NCBI GenBank assembly: GCA_963693315.1
Contig: OY856186.1
Location: 301,696,174 to 301,760,173, forward strand
Source of the DNA: Diogma glabrata
Taxonomy: Eukaryota > Arthropoda > Insecta > Diptera > Cylindrotomidae
Direction of reading: 5' to 3'
Length of the DNA stretch: 64,000 nucleotides
Position 1 is the stretch's first letter; every line of letters begins with the position of its first letter. Positions 1 through 10,873 of the stretch are shown here, one piece after another. Under the pieces are notes generated by a model. That model was not told the DNA's origin. It saw nothing but the letters and a program-made list of their open reading frames with translations, and ran no database searches. A program made the position numbers and the translations under genes.

Positions 1-233
1 TCTTATCATTTTTATCTATTTTAGCTATTAATATTATATTATAACTATTATAACGATTATAACTATTAAATTTTAAAGCATTATGTATAATAATATAAAA
101 AAAAATGTACATTAAATAATTCAAAATAAATACCATTCTTTGGATTTTCAACAATGAAATAAAATTTATATAGTTTTATATAATGAAATAAAAATATTAA
201 AAATATAATTAGATTAATAATAAATATTATTAA

Positions 234-841
234 TCATTCTTTGACTGTTTTTTGGAAAATACCATTGATTAGCGTAAGTACAGCTGGATTTTTTTTATAA
301 AATTTGGTTGTAATGCCGTATAAAAATGTTTGAATGAATAACCAAACATTTAAAGATTCGCTTGGATACCTTAAATTAAAAATTTGAAACACCTTAAAAC
401 AACAATCAAAGGCTTCCAAGAAATTTGCAAATTTAAAGTGCAAATTAAAAGTATCTAGCAACAAAACAGAAATACAAAAAATTAATATGTTTACATTCAT
501 ATAAAGTGTTTATTATATAATTTACCAGTATTTATTTTATCTTTTTTTAATAAAAGTTGTAGAAATGCTACTTTATTTATCTTGTCCCGTATATTTGTTT
601 TTAATATTTCTGGAATGTATTTTGAAAATATATTCCAGTTTTGGTACATCACATCTTTCTCAGGGTAAATTGTTAAAAAATCGATGTTTATCTGTAATAG
701 ACATTAAATAATATATATATTTGATCATTATATAGAAATTATAAAGCTCATTACCAATTCAGGCGCAAGGGTATGTTGATCCAATAGCCATTCTGTAAGA
801 ATGTTTGTTATAGTGTCATTATTTGCCATCATAAAATCCAT
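234..841 (-). CDS. Three-exon gene or gene fragment, uncharacterised arthropod protein family
   Basis: Spliced minus-strand model of 474 nt (157 aa plus stop). Exon 1 is 841-755 and starts at ATG. Exon 2 is 691-526. Exon 3 is 454-234 and ends in a stop. Introns are 63 and 71 bp, with donors GTAATG and GTAAAT and acceptors ATTACAG and a strong pyrimidine-rich TTGCTAG; phases match at both junctions. The product contains INIDF at the first junction, then FLTIYPEKD, and in exon 3 NLRYPSESLNVWLFIQ. From memory this resembles the C-terminal part of a lineage-expanded arthropod family annotated as uncharacterised, sometimes with an N-terminal SAM domain. No catalytic motif is visible and the function is unknown. 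The true N-terminus is probably missing: a candidate upstream exon at 1282-1396 does not join in phase. Intact copy, decayed copy or TE-borne copy cannot be told apart here. Confidence 0.5.
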
Positions 842-2347
842 TCTAAATTTTGAGGAAAGGTTTCATTTGCGTTTCACTTCCTCTCAAGGAGTTCTGAAGC
901 TTTTTAGAATTTCTTTAATTTTCATATTTTCACATTGTTTTCAACTGAAAGAACGTAGCCATTATAAAATTTGAATTTATGCTTTAAACATTAAAACTAT
1001 CTACCTGGTCTACAGGGCTATCGTTAACAATCTACAATAAACTATCTACAGGGCTATCGTTAACATATGTTGAATATGTGTTAACAATTTTTCAAAGCGA
1101 CAAATTCCTTTTTTTTAACATCTATTTCCGATTTTGGTACCGATCGTACAATTTTCCTTTTGGAGGAAGTAAATTTTTCTACGTTAAAACTCAGATTCTA
1201 ACTCAGATTAATTTAGTACAGTTTACGAAAACGTAACAATTTTTTAACAAAAAGCAAAGATTTATTTAGAATTTAACTCACCCATTCTTTATTAATTATC
1301 CTTTCCTGAAATTCATATGCATTACGCTCGAAATTTTTTTTCCCGAAATTTATTGTATTCCCTACTCTTAAAAAGTTTATATCATCAGAAATCGATCTAA
1401 TAGGATTTAATAAATAATAATATATAATATAAATGCTTGCAATATTAAATAAAAACATTCAATTGCTTACCTGTAATTCAAATAATTTAATGTTTTATAT
1501 TTATTTGCCTTTTCTTCAGAAATCTATAATTGCGTTCCACTTCACAAAGAAAACACGTTTTAAATGGAATTAAATTTAAATGCAATTCTTAAATGAAGCT
1601 TGGAATTTAACAAAATGCTCTTTTATTTTAAAATAGCACTACATATGTGTAACAATTCTTTCAATTTGATTAACATAGTGCTCTGTTACTTTAACTTAGA
1701 ATCGTAAAATCAATTTGTCTTAACAAAGCGCTCTGTTATTATAATATATTTTTAACAGAGTGTATGTAAAATGTTTTTGCCATTGTTAATATTTATTAAA
1801 AATAAAGTACCGCTATGTTAAAATAACTAAAGCCATATAATTTTAACAAAACCAATGTTTGTTTGCAAAATGTATTTGCTTAGGTAAAATAACGAAGCGA
1901 TTTTTGTATTAATAACATAATTGAAAAAAATTAGCAAAGTCAATTTTATTGAAACGTAACAAAAACTATGTTATTTTAACAAAAATACTTTAACAAAACC
2001 AATTTGGTTATTATTACGTAGCTTTTTTTCTCAGTGAGAGTGAGTTATGGGTATGGAAAATCAATTTCATTTACGAATTTCTTCCTTTGACATTTTGGAT
2101 TGTAAAATTTGTCGTTTAATTTTAATGGATCGGTTTTGTATAATTAACTTTTTAATGACAAAAATGTCTTACGAGCAATCTTACGAGTTCCAAAATCCAT
2201 TTTTAGTCCGAGTAAAATATTGAATTTTTTCTGAAACCATTTTCATCTATTATTATTTTAAAAACTTTTAAGATATTCAACATTCGGAATTAATTTTATT
2301 TACATCTCAAACTAAATCCAACTATTTCAATTTTTTGTCGAAGAATA
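842..2347. other. Intergenic, AT-rich, short repeated motifs
   Basis: Apart from the candidate exon at 1282-1396, no gene is seen. A 25-base phrase beginning aactatctacagggctatcg is partly duplicated around 1000-1070. Between 1600 and 2000 the words taaca and gctctgtta recur many times in both orientations, suggesting an old degraded repeat. Confidence 0.4.
1282..1396 (-). pseudogene. Possible upstream exon of the left-edge gene
   Basis: An open minus-strand segment runs from an acceptor (CTATTAG) at 1397 to a consensus donor GTGAGT beginning at 1281. It encodes a polar peptide containing SISDDINFLRVGN and ending ERIINKEW. The DINFL core and the position upstream of the 234-841 exons fit the same protein family. 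It ends in phase 0, while the next likely acceptor before 841 would need two extra bases, so a further exon, another acceptor or decay must be assumed. Confidence 0.3.
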
Positions 2348-2536
2348 GTCCTTTCCACACGTGTATGGAGTGCAACACATAACTTCTTCGTTTCTTACCT
2401 CTTTACCTATAAATTGCCTATGAACTAAATTCAAATATGGCAACTTCAATTTAATTTATTGACAATTTATAGGCAGAGAGGGGAGGTAAGAAACGAAGAA
2501 GTGATCTGTTACACTGCATACAAGTGTGGAAAGGGT
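2348..2536. mobile_element. Small foldback (MITE-like) element
   Basis: The ends are inverted repeats: cctttccacacgtgtatgg on the left against ccatacttgtgtgg-like sequence on the right. An inner arm ttcttcgtttcttacctc (about 2384) is matched by gaggtaagaaacgaagaa near 2490. No coding capacity and no clear target duplication. Confidence 0.6.
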
Positions 2537-2699
2537 CAATCAATTCAGCATGCAAACTTTAAGTTTTGTTTTGCATAGAAATATAAATAAAATTACTTTC
2601 TGTACAGTACAAAAATTTCATTTTTGGGACTGCTACCATGAGAGTCTAATGCTATACACAAATAACATATTTCTCTATGAAAGCATATGAAAAGTGTAT

Positions 2700-3045
2700 T
2701 TTCATCACGCTTAATTGCCTGTGAAAATTAGTTCTTTTTCCACTAGTGTAAAAAGAATAACAAATTGTAGTTGCAACGGTTTTTCATATAATTTTACAAA
2801 GTTTGTTAAACAACGCAACCATGAAAAAATAGAATATGAATTTTATGTTATGTTGTCGATTTCTAATTTTATAATTTATAGTAAAAATCGATTATTATAT
2901 ACTATCATAGAAAAAATTGCATTTCCTCCGCGAGATAAAAATGTTTTTCGTTCGTATAAACATATCTCACTTGACTCTAGCGCGTCTCGTAAACATAAAC
3001 AATGCTTTCATCTCTTATAGGAAAATATACTATTTTTTTAAAACA
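2700..3045. repeat. Dispersed repeat A, copy 1
   Basis: A segment of about 340 bp with the words cactagtgtaaaaagaataa, cgcgagataaaaa and ctagcgcgtctcgt, ending gaaaatatactattttt. Related copies are at 19560-19880, inverted at 29575-29860, and rearranged at 40081-40345. No coding potential is evident. It is immediately upstream of the 3183-3670 frame and supplies the repeat-derived 5' part of that open frame. Confidence 0.6.
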
Positions 3046-3182
3046 TACCAACCGTAGCAAAATTTGTCATTTTTGTTCTGGTTGGAGAAAAAGTATGTTT
3101 ATTGAAATCACAACCGATCCTAGATTTTTTAAAAATAATATAAATTCTAATTATATTTTTGTTATTATAGACTCAACCAAAA

Positions 3183-3670
3183 TGACTGACTCAAATGAGT
3201 GGAAACCTAACGATGATATTGAAGATGACATTTTATGTATTCAGCCAGATGCGTTTATTACGTTAGCTGAATACGGAAGAACTGAAGTTGATGAAACTGC
3301 CGAAATTTTGAATGGATTCGGTCGTGGAAATATTGCAAATCAAATACCTCAATCAAACTTAACGGAACTAAGAAAAACACAAATGAGTCAACATTTATAT
3401 AATTTTACAAATTTAGAAAGTAAAATGGGAGAACTTCTTACCACCGATATGATAGCACAGTTAAATGAAGAAGATAAAGATTTGAGACAAACACATTATG
3501 AAATTAAAGCAATGTTACGATCTAGTGGTATAAATAATTTTAGTGATAGTGACCTTAACTATATTCCAAAGAAGAATGCTATTCATTTTACGAACAAAAA
3601 ATTTATAATTGAAAAGAAATATCCAATTTTATTAGATCAAGAATATTTTAAATTTAACCGTAGAAAATGA
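3183..3670 (+). CDS. Hypothetical 162-aa protein, single exon
   Basis: An uninterrupted ATG-to-TGA frame of 162 codons. The frame stays open upstream to 3002, but that part overlaps dispersed repeat A, so I place the start at the ATG at 3183. The product is acidic near its N-terminus (NDDIEDDI), mixed and polar in the middle (NLTELRKTQMSQHLYNF, then TTDMIAQLNEEDKDLRQ, likely helical) and basic at the end (KFNRRK). No signal peptide, membrane segment, zinc finger or catalytic motif is seen. I do not recognise the family. In DNA this AT-rich, an open frame of this length with ordinary amino-acid composition is unlikely by chance. It could be a small intronless gene, a last exon, or a retrocopy. 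No polyadenylation signal is obvious just downstream. Confidence 0.4.
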
Positions 3671-4985
3671 ATTGTTTTTGTTCTAATTATTCTAATTATT
3701 TAAACTTAGTGATTGATATTTAATGATTATATTTGGTTATACACTGTCTAGCGTGTCTATACCGACGCTTCGCTACTGACAAAATTGATATTATTGTCCT
3801 GTGATTTTTAAAAATAAATTTGTTGTTGTTGAGTCAGCCTTGTTATTGCCTATAATTTTTTTTTTATTATATATGGTGCGAACATAACTATGTATATGTT
3901 TAAGGAATAATGCATCCCGTTTCATCTGAGTAATTTCCGTATCAATGTTTAAAAAACAAAGAGACCAGATGCAATTTAGTGATTCATATTTAAAGCACTT
4001 ATCCAATAGAGCAGAGCTCATTTACACCCCTTTTCAGAGTAATCTTTAAAACCAAGTTTTGAACTATAGTTAGTTAGTCTAGTTTAAAAACGTCCCTGGA
4101 ATAAAACTAGTCCTTTAGGGTTATAATCGCCAAAATTTGAAAAAATAACGGTTTTTTCGATTTTTGACAAAGTTGCGTTCGGCGCTCGAGGTCACAAACT
4201 TGGATTATTCATTAGGCCAACATCATAAACAAGTTTGCAAAAAATCAGAACTACCGGATTTGACGCATACTGTGATGTATTAAGTTACCGGACTATATAA
4301 CAAGTGCAATGAAAATTAGCGATAATTTTTGGGAAATATCCACGAATGCAAGTTATTTTGAAAAAGAGCACGAGTGCACGTAGTGCCCGAATGCCTTTTT
4401 CTGTTTAACTTGCATGAGTGAAGATTTGTCAAAAAGTATAGATACATTTTCAGTGCGCGACTCATATTTTATAAGAAAATTTTATGAATCAATTAAATCT
4501 TTTAGCTGTTGTTTGTAGCAAAATTAATTCAATCAATCAAAATTTTCTGTAAAATTTCTTATTTTATAGCTATTAAACTATTTAAGTTTGTATTAATACT
4601 TATATATCAAGAATAATATTTAATATACAACATTATATGTAGGTCACAAATGCAATGTTGAAAATATGCATTTTTTAAAATTTCCATACAAAGTTGTCGA
4701 CAATTTTGGTGTTCTTTTATGTGCTACTTATTAATAATATTTTATATGTTATGTTTAATATATAGTCTATAATACTTTATAAACAAATTGAAATTGTTTA
4801 ATTATATCCCAAGTAAAATTTCTGTGATTTTTTTCTTTTCTGTGGTCTGTGGTGTAGCGCGTTTGCAATATAAACCCAGAACAAGAAATCTCTTTATACA
4901 AATACACAACAAACATAACTTCTTTTGACTTACTCCAAACACGTTCTATTAACTAATAGATTAATTAAATGATGAACGCAGTGAC
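3671..4985. other. Intergenic, nothing firm
   Basis: No gene recognised. A 76-codon ATG frame on the minus strand (4021-3791) has no recognisable motif. Around 4370-4450 the words gcacgagtgcacgtagtgc and gcatgagtgaag look like degraded insect repeat sequence. Confidence 0.3.
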
Positions 4986-5630
4986 ATTCCTGCAGTGGAT
5001 CATGATGAAACTTTGGAAAATGATCCAAGTTCACTTGAAAATGGAAGATCTGCATTCATTTGAAAATTAGACAAAATGGCATGAGATCTCCCGAAAACAT
5101 ATAAGTTTAAATCATCAATAACTTCTAATCTCGTATTTCGATCTTATTAAGACATATACTGTTATATATGGTATATATGGAATATATGGTATGGTATATA
5201 CTGTTTCCAATATTTCTGCAAATCAGCTTTGGTTTGTCACTTCCGGTTTTTTTCGAGTGTTTATCCCTACTGTAGCCTACAATTGGGGATCGATTTTCAT
5301 GAAACGTTGGTAAAAGGTTTTAAGCAATATGAGACAGATTTGAGTAGCTTTTGGGGTACATTGAGCAAAGGTTTGGGGGAGTCCACCATACAACAGTTGT
5401 TTTTTCTCACTATGTTTTTTATGTTTGTTGGGAGCATACAACATTCGTTCGTGAATGAATTTTGATGATACTTTAAAAAAAGATGTAAATATGTAGGGCA
5501 AGGAACTTATTAGTTTTTGAGTGATATTGAATAAAGTAGTAAGGGGTTCCGCGAGCACCTGTGTTTTTGAAAACTGTATAACATCTGTACCTCACAATCG
5601 AATTTGATAAAATTTGGTAGATAAGCATTT
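4986..5630. repeat. Repeat B copy 1, left part (interrupted by LINE)
   Basis: Matches the interior of repeat B at 38440-39070 word for word over long stretches, for example gttcacttgaaaatggaaga, the cttccgg box near 5240 and ttcatgaaacgttggtaaaa. The repeat breaks off at agcattt (5624-5630), exactly where the poly(T) of the LINE begins. It resumes at 10293 with the same agcattt. Confidence 0.75.
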
Positions 5631-5928
5631 TTTTTTTTTTTTTTTTTTTTTATTCAACATCAATAAATTTTGTTACATTACACTGTAGAGTAGTATAATT
5701 TATATTATTTTAATTATTTTGGTTTTTTACATTGCTCGAACCAAAGGTTATATCGCAACGTACAGGTTTAAGATTGAATCTTAAAAATGTTTTCAATTTT
5801 TAACTTTCAATCTTAAAAATTGATAAATTAAAAATAAAATAGAAAAATAGAAAATATCTACATAATTAAAAAAAACTAAAATTACTGTTCAACAAACATT
5901 TACAATATTATTCAACTTCTATTGTGTG

Positions 5929-8808
5929 CTAAGTTATTTTCATGTGTGCCGTTATGTTATGTTTGAATTTTGCTAGATTTATCGAATATTTTATTTCTGT
6001 AGGAAGACTGTTAAACTTAGGAATTGCCCGGTATATAACATTTGTTGTACTAAATGTGGTTGCAAAGTATTCGGTAGCAAAGTGAGATTTTCTCCTTGTA
6101 TTATAATTATGTTTCTGACCCTGTTTTTCTATAATAAAGTTATGTAATATAAGATTATTTAATATTTTATATGCTAACACATAAAGCTCTCTTTCACACA
6201 AAGAGCTAAATGAAATAAAATTTGAATATAGTTCCTCTGTTGGAAATCGAATGGGTACATTTAAAATATATTTTAAAGTACGTTTATGGAGAATATTTAG
6301 TTCGTTGAGCATATATTGAGCACATCCACTCCATACCGGATTTAGATACATTAAACGAGAATGAATGTATGCGTTATACAATAATAAAAGTGAATTCTTT
6401 GGAAGTAGCCGCTTTGTTCTGCCAATAGCAAAAATATATGGAATAATGGATTTTTTCAACGAGTCAATATGATCAACCCATTTAAGTCTGCTGTCGATAG
6501 TGAGACCTAGATATTTAAATTTATGTACTCTTTCAATTGCAGAAGAGGCATATGTAACTTGAAGCGCGTTAGGATTCACTAGATCAAAGCACCTACTCTC
6601 AAAAATCATATACTTCGTCTTCTCGTTATTTAGGACCATATGGTTTATACTGCACCATGATTCAAGCAACACCATGTCATTATTCATTTGGGAATGAAGA
6701 GTTTCTACTGAATCTGCTTCATACATTAAAACACCATCATCCGCAAAAAGCTGCAATTTTCCATCGAAATTCATAAATTGTAAGTCATTTATCTGTATTA
6801 GAAAAAGACACGGACCCAGAATTGATCCTTGAGGGACACCACTTTTAATTATGTTTTCTTTGCTTGTTTTATTATCTAAGCACACCACTTGTTTTCTGTC
6901 ACATAAGTAGTTTTCGAATAACTTTAGTTGCTCATTTGTAAAATGTAATTTTTTTAGTTTGTACATCTCAATTTTGTGATCTACTGTGTCAAATGCTCTT
7001 CTAAAGTCTAAAAAAATACATCCACATGTCTTTTTTTGATCTAGATTTTTGCTTAGATAGTGAGTAAGCGATAAACAAGCAGCAGTTGTGTTTGATCCTT
7101 TACGAAAACCAAATTGAAGATTGTATATAATGTTATTTTCAACTAAGAAGTTTTCCAGCCGGTTCAATAATATGGTTTCAAAAACTTTAGAACAACTAGT
7201 TAAGATTGAAATAGGCCGATAGTTTGAGACATCACTTTCAATTCCGTTTTTGTAAAGAGGTTTTACCCTTGCAGTTTTCAAACATTTTGGAAAGGTACTG
7301 TTATCTATGCTATTATTTATATGTGCGGCAATTACAGAGGCTACTCTATGTGCACAATGTTTTAGAGCTTTCGTAGAGATTTTATCAATCCCTGCTGCAG
7401 CTGAAGTGTTTAAACCATTTATTATCTGAAAAACCTCAATTTTGTTAGTGTGTTGAATATTTAGTGGGGATACAATTTGATATTGAAAATAATTAAAATG
7501 GTCAAAGTCAGGTGCAGGTAAATGGATGGTTATATCATTGGCGATATTTACAAAAAAATTATTAAAAATGTTAGCTACTGTTGCACTATCTTTTACAAAC
7601 GTTGAGTCCAAAGGGTCCGATAAGTAGATGGGAATGGGTGTATTAACTGATTTATTAAAGATAATTTTGTTTAAGTGTTTCCAAAGTAGTTTTGAATTAT
7701 TAATATTTTTTTGGATTAATTCCGCATTATACAATTTTTTAGCAGTTTTTACTCCAGAAGCTACAAGGGAACTTAAGAATTTATGCTGATGCTTGAAATA
7801 TTCTAAGTTGGGGTATTTATTTTTTAATTTCATAAAACGGTCTCTTTCTTTCATTTGATTCACCAACTCATCGGTCATCCATTCATTCCATTGTTTTTTG
7901 GAATTTTTATTTTGAGTCACTGACCTGGTAGATTTGACTACTACGTTGGAGAATTCCTTAACAAAATCATCAAAGGTTACCGCATTGAGTATTTTAGGCC
8001 AATTAGTATCCAATAAGAGCTGTTTATAGTTAAGTTTTAAGTAACTTTCTTCTTGCTTAATTTTTGGTATTTCCAAATCAATAATACGTAAAAGTACAAT
8101 TTTATGATCAGATAAATGCGTATCTGATATTGACAGGTCGTATTTAAAGCTAAAAATATTTGAAATAACATGATCTATTATGGTTCCGATTGCATTTTTT
8201 TTCCTTGTAGCAAAATCTGGTGTAATTTTATTGAGAATAAGGTATCCCGAAGATTTAATCAGATTTATATATTTTGATACTAGGGATGAATTCAAGTCTA
8301 ATAAGTTTATATTTATATCACCAACTATAATATTTTTACTGTTGCTATCCAAAATCGATTCTAAGTGATTCAAAAACATATTTGTTTCATTTTTTTGTGA
8401 CCTATAAACAGATATTATATTCATGTTTTTTTCTATCAGTTTTATACCAATACACTGACAGTAATCTTTGTTTATATTAAGAATTTCACAGGAAGCAATA
8501 TTGGACTTTACGAAAATTGCAACCCCACCGTAGCCATCACTTCTATTGCAAATATAAGATTTGAACCCAGTTAAATTGTAGAATTTATTTTCTTCTGCCT
8601 TTAACCAAACCTCTGTAAGAATTAAAAGATCAATATTACATTGTAAATTATATACTAAAAACTCAATGTCATGAAGTTTGTTTTTTATACTTTGGCAATT
8701 AAGATAGAGAAAATTGCAATCACCATTTCCCAGCGATGGTTTATCATTTAAAAATAAATTGTGTTTGATATTGTCAAAATCCAACAAATCATCTTTATCA
8801 TTGTGCAT
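5929..8808 (-). CDS. LINE ORF2: APE endonuclease and reverse transcriptase
   Basis: Starts at the first ATG (8808) and gives 959 aa; the frame is open 19 codons further with no earlier ATG. It encodes the enzyme that nicks target DNA and reverse-transcribes the element RNA. Numbering from the open-frame start at 8865, the endonuclease covers about 52-260 with LNCQSI (55-60), LTEVWL (83-88), the VGDININ motif near 181 and SDTHLSDHK (247-255). The RT covers about 470-760 with NYRPISIL (548-555), FLDFRRAFD (618-626), GVPQGSILGP (676-685) and the catalytic FADDG (707-711). FADDG replaces the usual FADDT of this superfamily, but both aspartates are intact. A C-terminal thumb-like region follows. 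No frameshift or stop is present, so it could encode an active protein. Confidence 0.92.
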   Translation of the reverse strand: MHNDKDDLLDFDNIKHNLFLNDKPSLGNGDCNFLYLNCQSIKNKLHDIEFLVYNLQCNIDLLILTEVWLKAEENKFYNLTGFKSYICNRSDGYGGVAIFVKSNIASCEILNINKDYCQCIGIKLIEKNMNIISVYRSQKNETNMFLNHLESILDSNSKNIIVGDININLLDLNSSLVSKYINLIKSSGYLILNKITPDFATRKKNAIGTIIDHVISNIFSFKYDLSISDTHLSDHKIVLLRIIDLEIPKIKQEESYLKLNYKQLLLDTNWPKILNAVTFDDFVKEFSNVVVKSTRSVTQNKNSKKQWNEWMTDELVNQMKERDRFMKLKNKYPNLEYFKHQHKFLSSLVASGVKTAKKLYNAELIQKNINNSKLLWKHLNKIIFNKSVNTPIPIYLSDPLDSTFVKDSATVANIFNNFFVNIANDITIHLPAPDFDHFNYFQYQIVSPLNIQHTNKIEVFQIINGLNTSAAAGIDKISTKALKHCAHRVASVIAAHINNSIDNSTFPKCLKTARVKPLYKNGIESDVSNYRPISILTSCSKVFETILLNRLENFLVENNIIYNLQFGFRKGSNTTAACLSLTHYLSKNLDQKKTCGCIFLDFRRAFDTVDHKIEMYKLKKLHFTNEQLKLFENYLCDRKQVVCLDNKTSKENIIKSGVPQGSILGPCLFLIQINDLQFMNFDGKLQLFADDGVLMYEADSVETLHSQMNNDMVLLESWCSINHMVLNNEKTKYMIFESRCFDLVNPNALQVTYASSAIERVHKFKYLGLTIDSRLKWVDHIDSLKKSIIPYIFAIGRTKRLLPKNSLLLLYNAYIHSRLMYLNPVWSGCAQYMLNELNILHKRTLKYILNVPIRFPTEELYSNFISFSSLCERELYVLAYKILNNLILHNFIIEKQGQKHNYNTRRKSHFATEYFATTFSTTNVIYRAIPKFNSLPTEIKYSINLAKFKHNITAHMKIT

Positions 8809-9083
8809 AGTTAATGTTATTGAAATAGTTTTTTGTATGTATTGTTTTTTTACTTTTAGACACAAGATTAAAATTCAAGTTACAAATAAAATGTTTTGTA
8901 TGAAATGAAAATGTAAAAAAAAATGAAATGAATATGAAAATGTTTGTGAACATACTTACAACTATAAAATAATTAACCAAACTAACAGGCAGATTAAATA
9001 ACTGAAAAAACTTATTACTATCTTTATTTTTATTACTTTTATTCCTTATTAAAGTGCTATTGCAGAATAAAGCTTGCGAGAGT

Positions 9084-10043
9084 TTAAGATGATGAAAACA
9101 TTTGTAATAGTTTTTCCATATCGTTTTTAGATTTAATGAGATATACTTTAGAATTTGGCTCTTTCCGAAAATGTATTGTTGTGTTTTTAATCCATAGAAA
9201 TTGAAAATTTAATTTTGTTTTAACTTCCCTCATATTAAAGTATAATGTTCGTTTATATGGAGTCAAGTGATCCCGGATAAATATTTGCTGATCTCTTTGT
9301 AAGTGGAAACCTATTTGATTAGCATATATGACTTGTTTTTCTTGTTTTTTTTTCATAAAAATTGTCTTCGCTGCTATTGATTTAAAACGTATAAGAATTT
9401 GATGATCACGATGACTGGATTCAATTTTATTTCTTAAATACACACTGGTGGCAATATTTTCAATGAAAGTTGTTTCTAGTTCGAGTGTTTTGATTATGTT
9501 TTGTAAAATAGTTATTTCAGGCGTTTTATTTTCGGGTATACCTGCAACTATAATATTATTCACTAAATCTTGTTGCTTTGCTTCATCAACATCTGCCTCC
9601 AAACGGTTGATAGTAGTTTCAAGAAATTTTTGATTTTTAAATGTTGTTTCAATGTCTTGTTGAGTTTTGTCATTCTCTTTTTGGAGATTATCAAGTTTGC
9701 CAGAGAATTCATCAAGTTTGTTCGCAAGAAATTGTTGCGAAGATATTATTTCATTTATCATTGTTTTGAATTCACAAAAATTTTTGGTCAAACCATCAAT
9801 TTTTTGGTTTAAGACACTTGTTATTTCGGTAATTTTGCATTCAGTAGAACAATACCAGGTTGATTCAGCTGCTAATCTCTGAATGTTACTGCCAACGATT
9901 TTTTTACATGATAGATGAAACATTTTTTTGCAACCTGTACACTGAAAGACTGACTGCTTTTCTGTGACAGTTTTATTACAGGTTGGGCATTGTACCATAG
10001 AGCTATAATTTGTACTGGATTCAGCTGTTTCAAAGTAATGCAT
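9084..10043 (-). CDS. LINE ORF1: PHD finger, coiled coil, RNA-binding-like C-terminus
   Basis: 319 aa from ATG. Residues 19-69 form a PHD-type zinc finger with ligands C19, C22, C35, C38, H43, C46, C65 and C69 and the conserved W63 two residues before C65. Residues about 70-165 are predicted coiled coil (heptads around KIDGLTKNF to EADVDEAKQ). From NNIIVAGIPE (about 171) to the end is the fold typical of CR1/Jockey ORF1 proteins, including RDHLTPYKRTLYFNMR. The protein should bind element RNA and form the RNP used in retrotransposition; the PHD finger may guide chromatin targeting (inference). It lies 218 nt upstream of ORF2 on the same transcript. Confidence 0.85.
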   Translation of the reverse strand: MHYFETAESSTNYSSMVQCPTCNKTVTEKQSVFQCTGCKKMFHLSCKKIVGSNIQRLAAESTWYCSTECKITEITSVLNQKIDGLTKNFCEFKTMINEIISSQQFLANKLDEFSGKLDNLQKENDKTQQDIETTFKNQKFLETTINRLEADVDEAKQQDLVNNIIVAGIPENKTPEITILQNIIKTLELETTFIENIATSVYLRNKIESSHRDHQILIRFKSIAAKTIFMKKKQEKQVIYANQIGFHLQRDQQIFIRDHLTPYKRTLYFNMREVKTKLNFQFLWIKNTTIHFRKEPNSKVYLIKSKNDMEKLLQMFSSS

Positions 10044-10292
10044 TTTAAATACAATTTAAGTACAATTGTTTCAACAATAAATAAAAAATAACAGATGTTA
10101 ATAAATGTAATTTATTATTTGTCGATTTTTTATATCAATTACGGATATTACCAGTTTATTGTCTATTAATTGCAGTAAACACAAAATATTTTAACACAGT
10201 TATCGTAAAAATCAACTATTATCACTTCAATTTATTTAGAAATTACAATAAACTCATCAAACTATTACTTTTATTTATTTTAAGATAGTTGT

Positions 10293-10873
10293 AGCATTTA
10301 GTATGGTTGACAACGGTTTTTCACTTCCAGTGAAAATTTGTTTGTGCAATTTTTAAACTTTTTTCAGCGTCTTTATGTGCACACTACAGCCCACAATAAT
10401 GAAGTGATTATGATGAAACTTATGAAAATGGTTTTAATTAGTGTGAGAAGATAATGATTAACTTTTGGGTCACATCGATCGAAGTGCCGGGAGGTTTACC
10501 ATACAACTGCTGACTTTTCAAACTTTTCAAAAATTTGATTGACAAAGAACTTATTAGTTTTTGGACGATATTGGGATAAGTGGTGGGGGCTTCCCGGACA
10601 CCTGGTTATTTAAAAAATCAATAACATCAGTTCCTGAAAATTGATTTTGAGTAAACTTGGTATATATGCTTAGAGTATAATTTGTAACAGTTCTCCATTC
10701 CAACTTCCGGTTTGTCACTTCGGGTAAAAATTTTTCGTACAACAGAATTTATGTTTGTTACAACAGCTCTCTTTAATGTTTTTATATATGATGGATATTA
10801 GCTTACTATATATATCAAGAAGACTTTGTTTCCATAGCTGTGGTGAATATTGCCTATGCATCAGCGTCGCAAT
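10293..10873. repeat. Repeat B copy 1, right part
   Basis: Continues repeat B after the LINE: tagtatggttgacaacgg, then acactacagcccacaataat, a block around tcgtacaacagaatttatgt, and the terminal words gatggatattagctt and cagcgtcgcaatattt. These match 39075-39966 in the same order with small deletions. Confidence 0.75.

Larger units (their letters stand above)
5624..10299 (-). mobile_element. Full-length CR1/Jockey-superfamily LINE inserted in repeat B
   Basis: The minus-strand order is a 5' UTR of about 250 bp, ORF1 (10043-9084), a 218-bp spacer, ORF2, a 3' UTR of about 280 bp and an A-tail of roughly 20 nt (poly(T) 5631-5651). The flanks 5624-5630 and 10293-10299 are both agcattt. Repeat B, intact at 38280-39966, reads continuously across this point, so the empty site is known. 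Both ORFs are open, so the insertion looks young. The ORF1/ORF2 arrangement, PHD finger in ORF1, APE-type endonuclease and RT place it among CR1-like clades; the exact clade needs a tree. Confidence 0.9.

Noticed and set aside
2715..3182. Open frames upstream of the 3183 ATG
   Set aside because: They lie within dispersed repeat A, whose other copies are not open.
8809..8865. Longer start of LINE ORF2 at 8865
   Set aside because: That codon is TTG; the first ATG is at 8808, so the shorter start is preferred.
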